DNA from: a virus
Length of the DNA: 35,406 nt
Reading direction: 5' to 3' (one strand)
IMG/VR virus record: IMGVR_UViG_3300028025_001976
Coordinates: 1 to 35,406 of that record
Both the position numbers and the translations under genes were made by a program. Within the stretch, counting starts at the first letter, position 1. Each line of letters opens with the position of its first letter. The notes under the pieces were generated by a model. That model had not been told where the DNA came from, did no database searches, and saw only the letters and a list, made by a program, of their open reading frames with translations. Below, piece after piece: positions 5,006-13,386 of the stretch.

Positions 5006-5193
5006 AAAAAATTAAAAAAATTGACGATAGAGTTTGGATTGAAAAAGATAAAAACATTTGTGATGATTGTTTTATCCAACGTTTTCCTGATTTTTCTTAT
5101 GAAGGATCAACTGCGCTAACTATTTGGCGCATGGCTTGGGAACTTGCTAGAGAAACCCAGGAAAACGAAAAGAAATTAATTCAACTTATTTAG
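5002..5193 (+). CDS. Small phage protein, last gene of the plus strand
   Basis: A 63-residue product with a Lys-rich start (MKKIKKIDDRVWIEKDKN), a CDDC motif (Cys20 and Cys23) and a helical end. The ATG overlaps the preceding stop. The last 8 bases overlap tail-to-tail with the end of the minus-strand gene 5186-5338, and the plus-strand terminator follows at 5201. No function is recognised. Confidence 0.65.
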   Translation: MKKIKKIDDRVWIEKDKNICDDCFIQRFPDFSYEGSTALTIWRMAWELARETQENEKKLIQLI

Positions 5194-5338
5194 TCTTAGG
5201 GTGGGCCTTGTTCATAGGCTCACTTTCATGTTTTTTAAGTTCTTTTTTTAAGTTGTAAACAGTATTACGCAATGTAATTTGTTGTTGATCTTCACGTTTT
5301 TCGTGCGCTTTTGTTTCTTTATAGAATTTATCAGCCAT
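5186..5338 (-). CDS. Small charged protein at the end of the minus block
   Basis: A 50-residue, very basic, probably helical product (MADKFYKETKAHEKREDQQQ, then LKKELKKHESE). It overlaps the 3' end of the endolysin gene by 8 bp and converges on 5002-5193. It is the last gene of the leftward late transcript, next to the lysis cassette. No function can be read from it, and coding status rests on the open frame, gene overlap and codon content. Confidence 0.6.
   Translation of the reverse strand: MADKFYKETKAHEKREDQQQITLRNTVYNLKKELKKHESEPMNKAHPKTK
5201..5236 (+). terminator. Intrinsic terminator of the plus-strand block
   Basis: GTGGGCCT (5201-5208), 7-nt loop, AGGCTCAC (5216-5223): an 8-bp stem with one G-U pair on the plus strand (an A-C mismatch on the minus strand). 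It is followed by TTTCATGTTTTTT. It lies inside the coding sequence of the opposing minus-strand gene and would stop rightward transcripts before they run into the lysis genes. Confidence 0.65.
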
Positions 5339-5939
5339 TTTGTGCCCCTAGTGCTTTAAGTACCTCAATCATCTTAGATTTCCGGTCATCAAGCCCCAGT
5401 AATCCACCATTAATACGTTTAGTCATTACTTCAAAACTATCTTTAGTGCCTTCATCAGCCAAAGCATTTAACCCTTTTTTATTCCAAAACCAGCCGGCCG
5501 ATAAAGCGGCGTAACGGGGTTCTTCCAATAGTTGGGGGTTAGCTACCAAGTCTAGTCCTAAAGCTTCACCACAATGCGTATAGTTCTCTTTACCCGTAAC
5601 CTGAATTAATCCACGCCCTATGTATTTTGCGCCATCGCCATCTTCAGTATTGCCCATGCGGCCGGAATACACTTTATTGGCTATTTTTTCCGGTTGGCGT
5701 TCAAATTGGCTGGCAATTTCTAGGTCAGGAAAACGGCTTGGCCAGGTTGCCATTAAAGCTTTAGCTGAATAATTCAAGTTTTCTTTAGTGAACTTAAATG
5801 ATCCGCTTTCGTGCATTACCTGGCCCAAAAAACACGCCTGGCGTTTAAAAGTGCTTATGTCGTATTTTTCAAAAGTTTCTAACAATGGTTCAAGCCATTT
5901 ACCTTCTATTTTTAAAGCTAATAATTGGGATTCAATCAT
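5331..5939 (-). CDS. GH19 (chitinase-fold) endolysin
   Basis: A 202-residue glycoside hydrolase family 19 enzyme that cuts the peptidoglycan glycan strand at lysis. Visible motifs: FLGQVMHESGSF with the catalytic acid Glu44, ENLNYSAKAL with the second Glu53, VYSGRMGN, the YIGRGLIQVTGKENY signature and RINGGLLGLDDR near the C-terminus. The length is that of a single catalytic domain. There is no signal peptide or SAR helix, so a holin must release it; the adjacent upstream gene is one. Its start overlaps the holin stop by 8 bp. Confidence 0.93.
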   Translation of the reverse strand: MIESQLLALKIEGKWLEPLLETFEKYDISTFKRQACFLGQVMHESGSFKFTKENLNYSAKALMATWPSRFPDLEIASQFERQPEKIANKVYSGRMGNTEDGDGAKYIGRGLIQVTGKENYTHCGEALGLDLVANPQLLEEPRYAALSAGWFWNKKGLNALADEGTKDSFEVMTKRINGGLLGLDDRKSKMIEVLKALGAQNG

Positions 5940-6336
5940 TTTTTTTAGCTTTCATATCCATGATTTTTTCAAGGGTACGGCCACCAAAATAAAATGACAT
6001 TACCAACATTCCCCATTGGCCTAACAGTTCTACATATTTTTCATTAGCGTTATTACCAAACGCTGACATCATGGCAAAAACAAAATAGCCGCCCAATATA
6101 AAAATCAACGTCATAGGGCGAATGTTTTTGGATAACCAACTATCACTAGCCATATCCGCTTCTGCCCGTTTAGTCACTTCTTGGGCTTCTGCGGTATCAG
6201 CTTGTATTTCCGCTAGTTTGCCTTCCTGGGCCAGTTTGGCTAATTCTAATTGGGCTTGTGCTTTGGCGGCTGGATCAGGAATAAGCTTGTCAATTAGCTT
6301 CATTCCTACGCCAACAATGGTATCTAGTCCTAACAT
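5932..6336 (-). CDS. Three-TM holin
   Basis: A 134-residue protein matching the 3TM holin family. It has an N-terminal hydrophobic or amphipathic start (MLGLDTIVGVGMKLIDKLIPDP), a charged Ala/Gln/Glu coiled segment, the SWLSKNIRP motif, then two membrane segments (about 73-92 and 105-122) and a short Lys-rich tail. It would permeabilise the inner membrane to release the endolysin encoded immediately downstream. Gene overlap with the endolysin supports coupled expression. Confidence 0.85.
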   Translation of the reverse strand: MLGLDTIVGVGMKLIDKLIPDPAAKAQAQLELAKLAQEGKLAEIQADTAEAQEVTKRAEADMASDSWLSKNIRPMTLIFILGGYFVFAMMSAFGNNANEKYVELLGQWGMLVMSFYFGGRTLEKIMDMKAKKND

Positions 6337-6337
6337 A

Positions 6338-6691
6338 TTATTTTCCTATTACGGTTTCGTTAGTGCCCTTACTAATAAGAACCCGGTCTTTATCTACCAC
6401 AACGTTCATTGGGTCACGATCAGCCATTTTGTCTAAACGAACAATCAATTCCTTCATAATTTCAAATTCAGGTTTATCTTGTTTTGGAGTAGCCCCGGCA
6501 ACGCCGTTAAGCATAGAAATCAGGGCAGTAAGCGATGCGCCTAACAATCCCATAACTGCGGCCATCTTACTTTCTTCCAGCACAATTGATGCGCCTACGC
6601 CTATAACAACAATAAAAGTAATGTAGAAAAGGCCTTGTTTGCCGATTGATTTACCAGCTACTTCTTTAGCAGATTCAATATAGTCACTCAT
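6338..6691 (-). CDS. Small membrane protein of the lysis cassette (holin/antiholin candidate)
   Basis: A 117-residue protein with two likely membrane helices (about 20-38, GLFYITFIVVIGVGASIVL, and about 44-61) followed by a soluble tail ending LISKGTNETVIGK. It sits one base upstream of the 3TM holin. Placement and topology suggest a second holin, an antiholin or a pinholin. No family is recognised with certainty, and a virion-membrane role cannot be excluded. Confidence 0.6.
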   Translation of the reverse strand: MSDYIESAKEVAGKSIGKQGLFYITFIVVIGVGASIVLEESKMAAVMGLLGASLTALISMLNGVAGATPKQDKPEFEIMKELIVRLDKMADRDPMNVVVDKDRVLISKGTNETVIGK

Positions 6692-7147
6692 TTAAAAAGC
6701 TTTCAAAATAAATTTTAGCCATAAGGTAACAATTAAGGCCGCTACAAAACACCATATCTGTACCCTTCTTACGTCTTTTAAATCATGCTGAAAATCTTCA
6801 TTGGCCTTACGTTCCATGTTTTCAATATCCAGCTTAATTTTTAATACCGCTTCCCACTCTTTTGCACCGTACTTTTTTACAAAATCAATTTTAACTTTTG
6901 CTTCCTGGTCGCTAATTTGTTTCTTTTTTTGCCAATCTTCTAATGCTTTAATTAATGCCGTTTGTTTCTTAAACTCTGCTTCCCGTGCGGCCCTACGTCT
7001 TTCTTGGGCTTTTTGTTGCGCTATATCTGTACCGTCTTGCTGAATTCCTTCAATACTTTTGGATAAACTTTTAGCGGCTTCCCGGCTTTTATCAAAGCTA
7101 CCGGAAAGAGTTTTTACTCCTTCTGTTAATCCAAACGGGTCTGACAT
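6692..7147 (-). CDS. Coiled-coil protein with C-terminal membrane anchor
   Basis: A 151-residue protein. Residues 1-125 are highly charged and helical with Lys/Glu/Gln repeats (QQKAQERRRAAREAEFKKQT), predicted coiled coil. Residues about 130-148 (IWCFVAALIVTLWLKFIL) form one C-terminal membrane segment. The N-terminus has no signal peptide, so a tail-anchored inner-membrane protein is expected. Being directly upstream of holin-type genes, it may modulate lysis or act like a spanin subunit, but the topology is inverted relative to Rz. Confidence 0.6.
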   Translation of the reverse strand: MSDPFGLTEGVKTLSGSFDKSREAAKSLSKSIEGIQQDGTDIAQQKAQERRRAAREAEFKKQTALIKALEDWQKKKQISDQEAKVKIDFVKKYGAKEWEAVLKIKLDIENMERKANEDFQHDLKDVRRVQIWCFVAALIVTLWLKFILKAF

Positions 7148-7171
7148 TCCGGTTCACTTTCTTTTACCGTC

Positions 7172-7405
7172 CTATTTGTTGGTTAACCAATGCACCGCCC
7201 AGCCGCCCAGGGTGCTTAATGAAGTTAATATCCCAATAGCTAACCAACTGGCCCCTTTTTGATGGGCTTGGTTTTCTAATAATTTTTCTATGTTGGTTTC
7301 CATCTTATCCATTTTCTTTTGCATTGCATCAAATTTATCTTCGTAATTTTCTACTTTTTGCCAAAGAACCCCATAGCGCACTAAATCTATTTTTCCATCT
7401 TCCAT
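7172..7405 (-). CDS. XhlA-like coiled-coil/TM lysis protein
   Basis: A 77-residue protein: a helical region (VENYEDKFDAMQKKMDKMET, then NIEKLLENQ) followed by one membrane helix (about 52-72, ASWLAIGILTSLSTLGGWAV) and a short basic end. This layout is that of haemolysin XhlA-type or holin-associated proteins in phage lysis cassettes. It starts two bases after the tail protein gene. The assignment is by architecture only. Confidence 0.6.
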   Translation of the reverse strand: MEDGKIDLVRYGVLWQKVENYEDKFDAMQKKMDKMETNIEKLLENQAHQKGASWLAIGILTSLSTLGGWAVHWLTNK

Positions 7406-7407
7406 GA

Positions 7408-8121
7408 TTATGTTTTCATAATGTACGCTAATGCGTAGTATGGTGGCAAATTAGCATTTGTACCGCTAGTTCCGGCTGAAGCTAATGTAATTCCAGTTGT
7501 TTCTGTTGATGAAACAGTAACGCCAGTATTGCTTGGAAATGGTGCTTGGTTTCCGTTTGTTGGTACATTGCTAACATTGCTTGAAATAATATGATTGTGG
7601 CCAGGATCAGTTAATGTATGGGTATGGCTTACAACAATTGAATCAGCAGAACCGCCAGTTGCACCTACTGCATAAGTTGATCCAGCGGCAATAACAAATC
7701 GGTTGCGTAAATCCGGGGTTGAATTGGTACCATCGCAAAGCACCCATCCGGATGGAATGGAACCTAAACTACCTGACCAAATAATAATCATGCCAGTAAT
7801 AAATGCGGCCGATACCGCTGGGGCATTTTGCAATATTGGATATAAATTATCTAAAGTTTGCAATGTAACCGCATCAGCAGTTTGAATAATAAATTTATAG
7901 CTATAACCGGTTTGCATCCAAATTTCACTTGGCGTTCTACCGTAAGCATCTAAAACAATAGGATTGCTATTAGCAATAGTTCCATCTACTGTTGTATAGG
8001 TTGACAATGGCGTACTTGATCCAGCCTGGTAGGTATATATCAATCCACCAGCATTTGGTATGCCGTTATTGTCAAAAAATTGTTGGCCATTGCCAACTGG
8101 GGATAAAAGGACCGATGGCAT
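7408..8121 (-). CDS. Tail spike/fibre protein with P22-type head-binding and collar domains
   Basis: A 237-residue protein. Residues about 10-75 (GQQFFDNNGIPNAGGLIYTY, AGSSTPLSTYT, NPIVLDAYGRTPSEIW) resemble the N-terminal head-binding domain of the P22 tailspike, which docks on the tail machine. From about 108 (MIIIWSGSLGSIPSGWVLCD) it has a phage tail-collar domain with TPDLRNRFVI and the His-rich SHTHTLTDPGHNHI metal-binding loop found in receptor-contacting fibre tips. So it is a short adhesin. Its start overlaps the ejection-protein stop (TAATG). Confidence 0.85.
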   Translation of the reverse strand: MPSVLLSPVGNGQQFFDNNGIPNAGGLIYTYQAGSSTPLSTYTTVDGTIANSNPIVLDAYGRTPSEIWMQTGYSYKFIIQTADAVTLQTLDNLYPILQNAPAVSAAFITGMIIIWSGSLGSIPSGWVLCDGTNSTPDLRNRFVIAAGSTYAVGATGGSADSIVVSHTHTLTDPGHNHIISSNVSNVPTNGNQAPFPSNTGVTVSSTETTGITLASAGTSGTNANLPPYYALAYIMKT

Positions 8122-10511
8122 TATTTTTGTTCCTTACCGTAATTAATAAATTCACTTATTTTATTGAGTTCTTGCTTGTTTTTGCGGTTTTTATAAAGCA
8201 ATGTTCCAACAGTTGTTACTGGTGCTGGAACACCAGCAATTGCAGAAGTAGCTACGTCAGTTGCAATTTGTGCCGCTAAATTTTTAAATTGTGCGGCAGA
8301 ACCGGAATAATTAACAGAACCTTCAGGCACGGTTTTAACGTCAATTGCTACATCATTTAATGTGCGATAACGTTCTGCGCCTTTTTTACCAAATATAAGG
8401 TCAAGCTTTCCTGATTTATCAAGCTTAGTAATCATATTGTTTAGGCCGGTTGGCGTAACAATAGGATTGCCATTAATATCCCGGCTTACGCCTTTAATTG
8501 CTTCATTTTTAATTTGTTCTGCTACTACGCCACGCAATTCATTAATCATGGCTTGGCCTTCAGGACCGGCTTTTTCAAGAGTTTTAAAGATTTCTTCTAC
8601 CCTAGATTTAGGTCCTTTAAGCATTGAATCTTCTACTAAAGTTTCAATAGGAACCCTACGTTCAGTTGTGCCTTTTTTAATAGCAGTAATATTAGAAATT
8701 GCTGGGTTTTCTTCAAACTCTTTCATGTAACGATTATTTAATGCCCTGGCTTCTTTATACAAAGTGCCGCCAGCATCTTTAGTAATATTATCAATTTCAT
8801 TACGTATTTTGCCGCCGTGGAACCCGTTAGAAGTGCCAAATTCAGTTTCAGCATTAATTAATGCACGTACATCTTCTAATTGCCGCAAATTAACTGAACC
8901 AACTTTATCAATATCATTGGCTTTTAAATCTTCTTCTACCATTTTAAGAATGGGGTTTTGATCGTATTGAGTAGGACGTTTAGTTTTAATGTTTTCTATG
9001 TAATCAAGAATTGGTTTATAGGGAACTTGTTGTAAAGTTTCCCCGGCAACATCAGCGGCCGTATAAGCGGCATCTTTTTCTTGTTTACGCAAATTTTTAT
9101 AGTTATTTGTAACCGTAACAAAATCTTGGCCAAGATCGCTACGGTCAACGCCTGTTTTTTGGGCACCAGTTGCGTAAATTTCAGCATCAAGGTTATCAAT
9201 AAGTTCTTTATTAAGCTTGGAATAATTTTGACGTAACGGCTCACCAGTAATTGCATCTTTAGCTTTTTCACGTGCCCAGTTAATATCTTGAAAATTACGG
9301 GTAACAATGTCACGTGGTAAATCCATAGGCACAAGTAATTCACGGGCTTTAGCCTGGCGCAATTGGCCGGCACTTAATTCAGCGGCACCTACGCTACGCA
9401 AATTGGGGTTTTCTTCCCCTTTTAAGCTTGGGAATTTTTCTTGAACTTTTCCTTTAACAGTTTCATATTGAGTTGCAAGTTGTTCTTTAGCTTTAGGTAA
9501 TACTTCTGTACCAGTTTCATATGCTTTTTTTCCACCTTTATATGTTAATGCACCGGCACCAATTGTGGCGGCGTTCATAAACCAGGCTACATCAGATTTA
9601 TTCATGCCAGTTTCTTTAGCAATGTAATCTGCGCCTTTATCCATGTTTTTGCCAACATAATCCATAAAACGATTAGCGGCTTCAGAATTGTATGCTGGGT
9701 CATTAGTAATGCCAAAAGCTTTACCAATAGGACGTTCAGCAAATTGTGTAATTTTATCTAGGGCTTCAGTAGCTATTTTTGTATCGCCAAATTTATCAAT
9801 TAATTTGGCAAACGGTTCACCTACAAATTTAACTGCGGCCGGGATTGAACCATAAAGCACGTCACCTAATGCGGCGGCTTGTTTAGGCAATGTATTTGTG
9901 TAGTAATCAGAACTGGTTAGTTGGTTTCTAGCATTACTAAATTGATCGCTAACCGCTTCCCTAGTAGATGGCGCATAAACGCCTTGGCGGCTTGTATATT
10001 TAAACCCTGGTATGCCTAAATCATCATCACCAGTTAAATCTACTGGTGACTGCCAACTGGCTTTAGGATTAATTTCTACGTGAACCGGGTCTTTTGCACC
10101 ATATGGACGATGCAAACCATAAGTAGCTAAAAAAGAATCAGGAACGCCAGGCAAAATATCAATGCCCATGCCTTTTTCGTGACTGCTATATCCTGGCGGC
10201 GCAACTAAATTAGGGTTTGTATTACGCTGGGAAAACAATTCGGATTGTTTTGAAAAATCACGAAATCCGCTAGTAATAGGTAATGGCTCACCTTTTGGGT
10301 TTAATTCTTTATTAGCAATCCAATCACGGGCCGCAATATCAATACGTTCTCTAAGGGCCGGATCAAGTTTTTCTAAATCAACTTTTGGTGTTTCAATAGG
10401 TTTTGCATTGTTAAATTCAGCCGGTGCTGGGCTTACAGTAACAAATTTATTTTTTAAATATTTAAGCCCCGGAACCAAGTCCAATTCTTCATCAAAAGTT
10501 GTATTAGCCAT
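8121..10511 (-). CDS. DNA-ejection protein with N-terminal M15 peptidase domain
   Basis: A 796-residue, mostly helical protein in the position of P22 gp16. Residues about 50-150 carry an M15/VanY-type DD-peptidase signature: TSGFRDFSKQSELFSQR, PGYSSHEKGMGIDILPG with His111 and Asp118, and YGLHRPYGAKDPVHVEI with His144 (zinc ligands His/Asp/His). A membrane-compatible stretch near 315-330 (FMNAATIGAGALTYKGG) and a C-terminal Ala-rich stretch (near 745-775) could insert into the envelope. It is probably packaged in the head and injected with DNA, cutting peptide cross-links. The enzymatic head on an ejection protein is known in podoviruses, though usually as a transglycosylase. Confidence 0.82.
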   Translation of the reverse strand: MANTTFDEELDLVPGLKYLKNKFVTVSPAPAEFNNAKPIETPKVDLEKLDPALRERIDIAARDWIANKELNPKGEPLPITSGFRDFSKQSELFSQRNTNPNLVAPPGYSSHEKGMGIDILPGVPDSFLATYGLHRPYGAKDPVHVEINPKASWQSPVDLTGDDDLGIPGFKYTSRQGVYAPSTREAVSDQFSNARNQLTSSDYYTNTLPKQAAALGDVLYGSIPAAVKFVGEPFAKLIDKFGDTKIATEALDKITQFAERPIGKAFGITNDPAYNSEAANRFMDYVGKNMDKGADYIAKETGMNKSDVAWFMNAATIGAGALTYKGGKKAYETGTEVLPKAKEQLATQYETVKGKVQEKFPSLKGEENPNLRSVGAAELSAGQLRQAKARELLVPMDLPRDIVTRNFQDINWAREKAKDAITGEPLRQNYSKLNKELIDNLDAEIYATGAQKTGVDRSDLGQDFVTVTNNYKNLRKQEKDAAYTAADVAGETLQQVPYKPILDYIENIKTKRPTQYDQNPILKMVEEDLKANDIDKVGSVNLRQLEDVRALINAETEFGTSNGFHGGKIRNEIDNITKDAGGTLYKEARALNNRYMKEFEENPAISNITAIKKGTTERRVPIETLVEDSMLKGPKSRVEEIFKTLEKAGPEGQAMINELRGVVAEQIKNEAIKGVSRDINGNPIVTPTGLNNMITKLDKSGKLDLIFGKKGAERYRTLNDVAIDVKTVPEGSVNYSGSAAQFKNLAAQIATDVATSAIAGVPAPVTTVGTLLYKNRKNKQELNKISEFINYGKEQK

Positions 10512-11953
10512 TATTGATATTGACCTTTAGCTAAACGATGCAAAACTACGGAATCTTGTCTTAATTTTTTAAATTGCGCTTCAGTCATTCTTCCAGTAAT
10601 TTGATCAATTCTTGCTTGTTTTTCAGCTTCAGGCAATTTTGATTCAGCAATGTTATCAATTTGGAAAATACGTGGGTCATAATGTTCGGCCCATTTGTTT
10701 TGGAATTTTTGTTGCTGAATGTAACCGTTAACGTCACCACGTTTTTCAACAAATTTATTAAGTCCTTGGGTGTAAAGTTCTGCCGCTTTTGTTTCAGCTT
10801 TAACTTGTTGCATTACGCCAGCAAGGGCCTTTTCATCAATGTTTTCACTACCGGAAAGCTTGGCGTTTAATTCACGGGAAGAATCAGTTTTATCCAATCC
10901 CATAACCTGGGCGTTTCTAGCCTGAACCTGGGCAATATTTTTAACCAATGAATCCAATTCAGCATCACCAAATACATATTTGCCGCCCTGGCGAGCCATT
11001 TGGAAAACTTTAGAACCGCTTGCGCTGGCTAAGTATTGCTCTACTTTATCAACACTTAAAGCTAAATCTTTAATGGTTTTAGTGGCCATGTTAGCTTCTG
11101 TAACATTGGCTTTACCTTTTGAATAAGCTTCTTCTTGAAATTTATTAAGATTTAATGGATTAGCTGGGCCGGTGTAACTCATAGAAGAATCTTCTTGAAT
11201 TATCTTAGGCAATGCCTTACCGCCAGGTTCGGTTGTTGCGCCACCCGTAGGTGTAACGCTACCCTGGCCGCCGCCCAATGGGGCAGTAGAAACAGTAGGA
11301 CGTTCACCAGCAACGGAAGGTTGTGTAACCGTTCCAACAATTTGATTTCCAATAGTTGTAGTACCAGCTTTAGGTGAAAATTGATCAATTAACTGGGTTG
11401 GCGTTAATGATTCGTTACGGGATTTCATTAATGACTGTGCATCAATTACTGAATTTTCAGGCCTGGCTTGCCAGCTTTTAATTTGACCATCTGCCGCTTG
11501 CGATAATTGTGGGTAAAACTCTTTTAATCTTTGTAGCGATCCAATAATTTCGGTGTTTGTTACTGGTTGCCCATTAGCCGCTAATTGTCCGTAATTGCCA
11601 TAAATAGCGGCAAAAGGTTTGCGGTTTTCTTCAGATAGTGAATTTAAAGCTTTATTAGTTTCAATATGATTTTTAGTTAAACCAATAATTTTGTCAGCAT
11701 AATCAGGGCCAGTTAACGGTGCAATAGAAATTAATGCTGGCATTTGTTTTAAATCAAAAGAACCATCTGAAAGTTTATTTGTAGGATCAGCCATAAAATT
11801 TTTAATTATTGGCATTTCTTTTTCTTTTTCCCGTGCTACTGCCGCTTGACGGTTAAGAACGTCCATTTCAGCACCGTATGCCCCAGCCTTCATTATTTCA
11901 GCTAATGACATACCAGTAACTTTTGGGTTTAAATCTGCGGTAAATCCAGCCAT
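10511..11953 (-). CDS. DNA-ejection (internal virion) protein, gp20-like position
   Basis: A 480-residue, mostly helical protein starting MAGFTADLNPKVTGMSLAEI, with a Gly/Thr/Pro-rich linker around residues 205-250 and long helices thereafter. Position between the gp7-like and M15-domain ejection proteins, and helical content, match the P22 gp20 slot. The N-terminal ADLNPK motif is repeated in a small protein at 28922-29188. It overlaps the next ejection gene by one base (TAATG). Identity with gp20 is positional. Confidence 0.7.
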   Translation of the reverse strand: MAGFTADLNPKVTGMSLAEIMKAGAYGAEMDVLNRQAAVAREKEKEMPIIKNFMADPTNKLSDGSFDLKQMPALISIAPLTGPDYADKIIGLTKNHIETNKALNSLSEENRKPFAAIYGNYGQLAANGQPVTNTEIIGSLQRLKEFYPQLSQAADGQIKSWQARPENSVIDAQSLMKSRNESLTPTQLIDQFSPKAGTTTIGNQIVGTVTQPSVAGERPTVSTAPLGGGQGSVTPTGGATTEPGGKALPKIIQEDSSMSYTGPANPLNLNKFQEEAYSKGKANVTEANMATKTIKDLALSVDKVEQYLASASGSKVFQMARQGGKYVFGDAELDSLVKNIAQVQARNAQVMGLDKTDSSRELNAKLSGSENIDEKALAGVMQQVKAETKAAELYTQGLNKFVEKRGDVNGYIQQQKFQNKWAEHYDPRIFQIDNIAESKLPEAEKQARIDQITGRMTEAQFKKLRQDSVVLHRLAKGQYQ

Positions 11954-11978
11954 ATTGTCACCTAAACTTTAAAAAAAA

Positions 11979-12638
11979 TTAACCAGTTTTTCGCATACCG
12001 TAAAGCATTGCGTAATTGCTAATATTATTTAAACCACTAGCATACGCATTAGCTTGGCCCATTGTTCCAGCCGCTTGTGCATTACCAATGCTTGAAAGCA
12101 TATTAGAAGCATTAGCGGTAGCCCCACTAGCGGCAGTTGCCGTTGTTGCATTAGCTTGTTGTCCTACGTTTGTAAGAGCATTTACATTACTAACTACGTT
12201 TGAACGGTTTGCTTGATAAGCATTAAATGCATCCATTAATGAATTTCCAGCATATCCTTGGGCAAACTGTTGGGCACCTTGTATTGCATTTCCACTAACT
12301 AATCCACCAGCGGCATTAAGTTGGGAATTTAATTGCCCCATACCTTGATCTAATCCAAATTTGTAATTTGGCATTAATCTAGTCAAATCGTCCATTGATG
12401 GCTGGGCAGTTAAATAACCGGTGTCAGCCATTTGGTTGTATAAATTTGCCCCTCTTTCGCCGGTAGCCCGGTAAGGTGCGTTTTGTTCATTAATTTTGTC
12501 AAACATTGCTTGGTTATATTGCAAACCCCGTTCTGCTTGTTGGCCATATTGATCAGCGGCTTTACCAGCGGCTTGTGATTGCATATAGCTAGAAGCTACT
12601 GACCCAACTACTACGGCACCGGCTACCCATCCTGACAT
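11979..12638 (-). CDS. DNA-ejection protein, gp7/gp14-like
   Basis: A 219-residue Ala/Asn/Gln-rich protein. It starts with a hydrophobic glycine-rich helix (MSGWVAGAVVVGSVASSYMQ), then SQAAGKAADQYGQQAERGLQ and alternating helical repeats, the pattern of small podoviral internal virion proteins (P22 gp7; T7 gp14 analogue) that form the outer-membrane part of the ejection channel. The gene overlaps 12623-13135 by 16 bp. It is the first of three consecutive ejection genes in transcription order. Confidence 0.78.
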   Translation of the reverse strand: MSGWVAGAVVVGSVASSYMQSQAAGKAADQYGQQAERGLQYNQAMFDKINEQNAPYRATGERGANLYNQMADTGYLTAQPSMDDLTRLMPNYKFGLDQGMGQLNSQLNAAGGLVSGNAIQGAQQFAQGYAGNSLMDAFNAYQANRSNVVSNVNALTNVGQQANATTATAASGATANASNMLSSIGNAQAAGTMGQANAYASGLNNISNYAMLYGMRKTG

Positions 12639-13135
12639 AGCAATTCCCCCTCTAATGTTTGATCTAACAAAAGCTTTTCTGCTTTTGCATTTTTAATTTG
12701 TAATGTAACTCTATTTTCGCCTAAACCGCACTCCGGCACAATATATAAACGTTCTTCAATAACTGCTAAATCTTGGCAATTATCGGGGTTTTCGTAAATA
12801 TCTACCCAAACTACTTCTTCTTCAAAAACACGGCCAACACGTTGTGCCCCAGCTTTTGCTTCAAATTCCATAGGGGCAGTCATCATTTTGACTGTATCTT
12901 CCACGTTTACGGCAATAGTGCCTTTTTCTAACCTAATTTTGTAATCGGTTTTATGTTCTGCGCCGGTTAATACGGTCCAAGGCGGTATTGTAATTTTGCG
13001 TTCATAAATCCCTGGCAAAAACGTATGTTCTGTAACTATGTCAGCTTGTGACATTTTCAATAATTCAGCTTGCAAATTCTCTATTTGCGTTTTTACCGCC
13101 AATTGTTTAGAAGGGTTTACATAAACAAGGTTCAT
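12623..13135 (-). CDS. Cupin-like phage protein
   Basis: A 170-residue protein. The core reads like a single-domain cupin barrel: TEHTFLPGIYERKITIPPWT, VLTGAEHKTDYKIRLEKGTI, MEFEAKAGAQRVGRVFEEEV and VWVDIYENPDN. In many phages such cupin-like proteins lie beside tail genes; function is unknown, and the metal-binding His pattern here is incomplete (one clear His in AEHKTD). The ATG overlaps the preceding stop (ATGA). A structural or tail-assembly role is inferred from position. Confidence 0.65.
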   Translation of the reverse strand: MNLVYVNPSKQLAVKTQIENLQAELLKMSQADIVTEHTFLPGIYERKITIPPWTVLTGAEHKTDYKIRLEKGTIAVNVEDTVKMMTAPMEFEAKAGAQRVGRVFEEEVVWVDIYENPDNCQDLAVIEERLYIVPECGLGENRVTLQIKNAKAEKLLLDQTLEGELLCQDG

Positions 13136-13386
13136 GGGTTGTAATACGGAACTTTATAGGGTTGACCGTTAACCGTAATATTAATAAAACCTACTGGATT
13201 GGCCGGCAATGCCGCTGAACCAGTTGTGGCCGTACTAGCTGAAGTAAAGTTTAGTATTGCAAGAAAAAACTGTTGCCACGCCCTTGTTGGCCGTTTAGTT
13301 TGTTCATCCAAAAATGGTGATTGTGGATAAGGGTTATTTTGGGAATTTGCCCAAACGCCGCCTTGATTTCCAGGTGTATTTGCCAT
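13132..13386 (-). CDS. Small tail-machine-associated protein
   Basis: An 84-residue protein with a Pro/Asn/Gln-rich start (MANTPGNQGGVWANSQNNPY), a TKRPTRAWQQFFLAILNF motif (amphipathic helix) and a C-terminal strand pair GFINITVNGQPYKVPYYNP. This layout is common for small proteins encoded beside gp10-type tail genes. One-base overlap with the gp10-like gene. It could occupy the position of a needle or plug adaptor; no direct evidence. Confidence 0.65.
   Translation of the reverse strand: MANTPGNQGGVWANSQNNPYPQSPFLDEQTKRPTRAWQQFFLAILNFTSASTATTGSAALPANPVGFINITVNGQPYKVPYYNP

Noticed and set aside
1622-5193. A temperate immunity region with integrase
   Set aside because: A Cro/YdaS-like protein and operators exist, but no CI-type repressor, integrase, excisionase or att core was seen, so lysogeny is not supported.
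12016-12216. Plus-strand Ala/Leu-rich frame opposite an ejection gene
   Set aside because: Antisense shadow of Ala-rich repeats; no leader.
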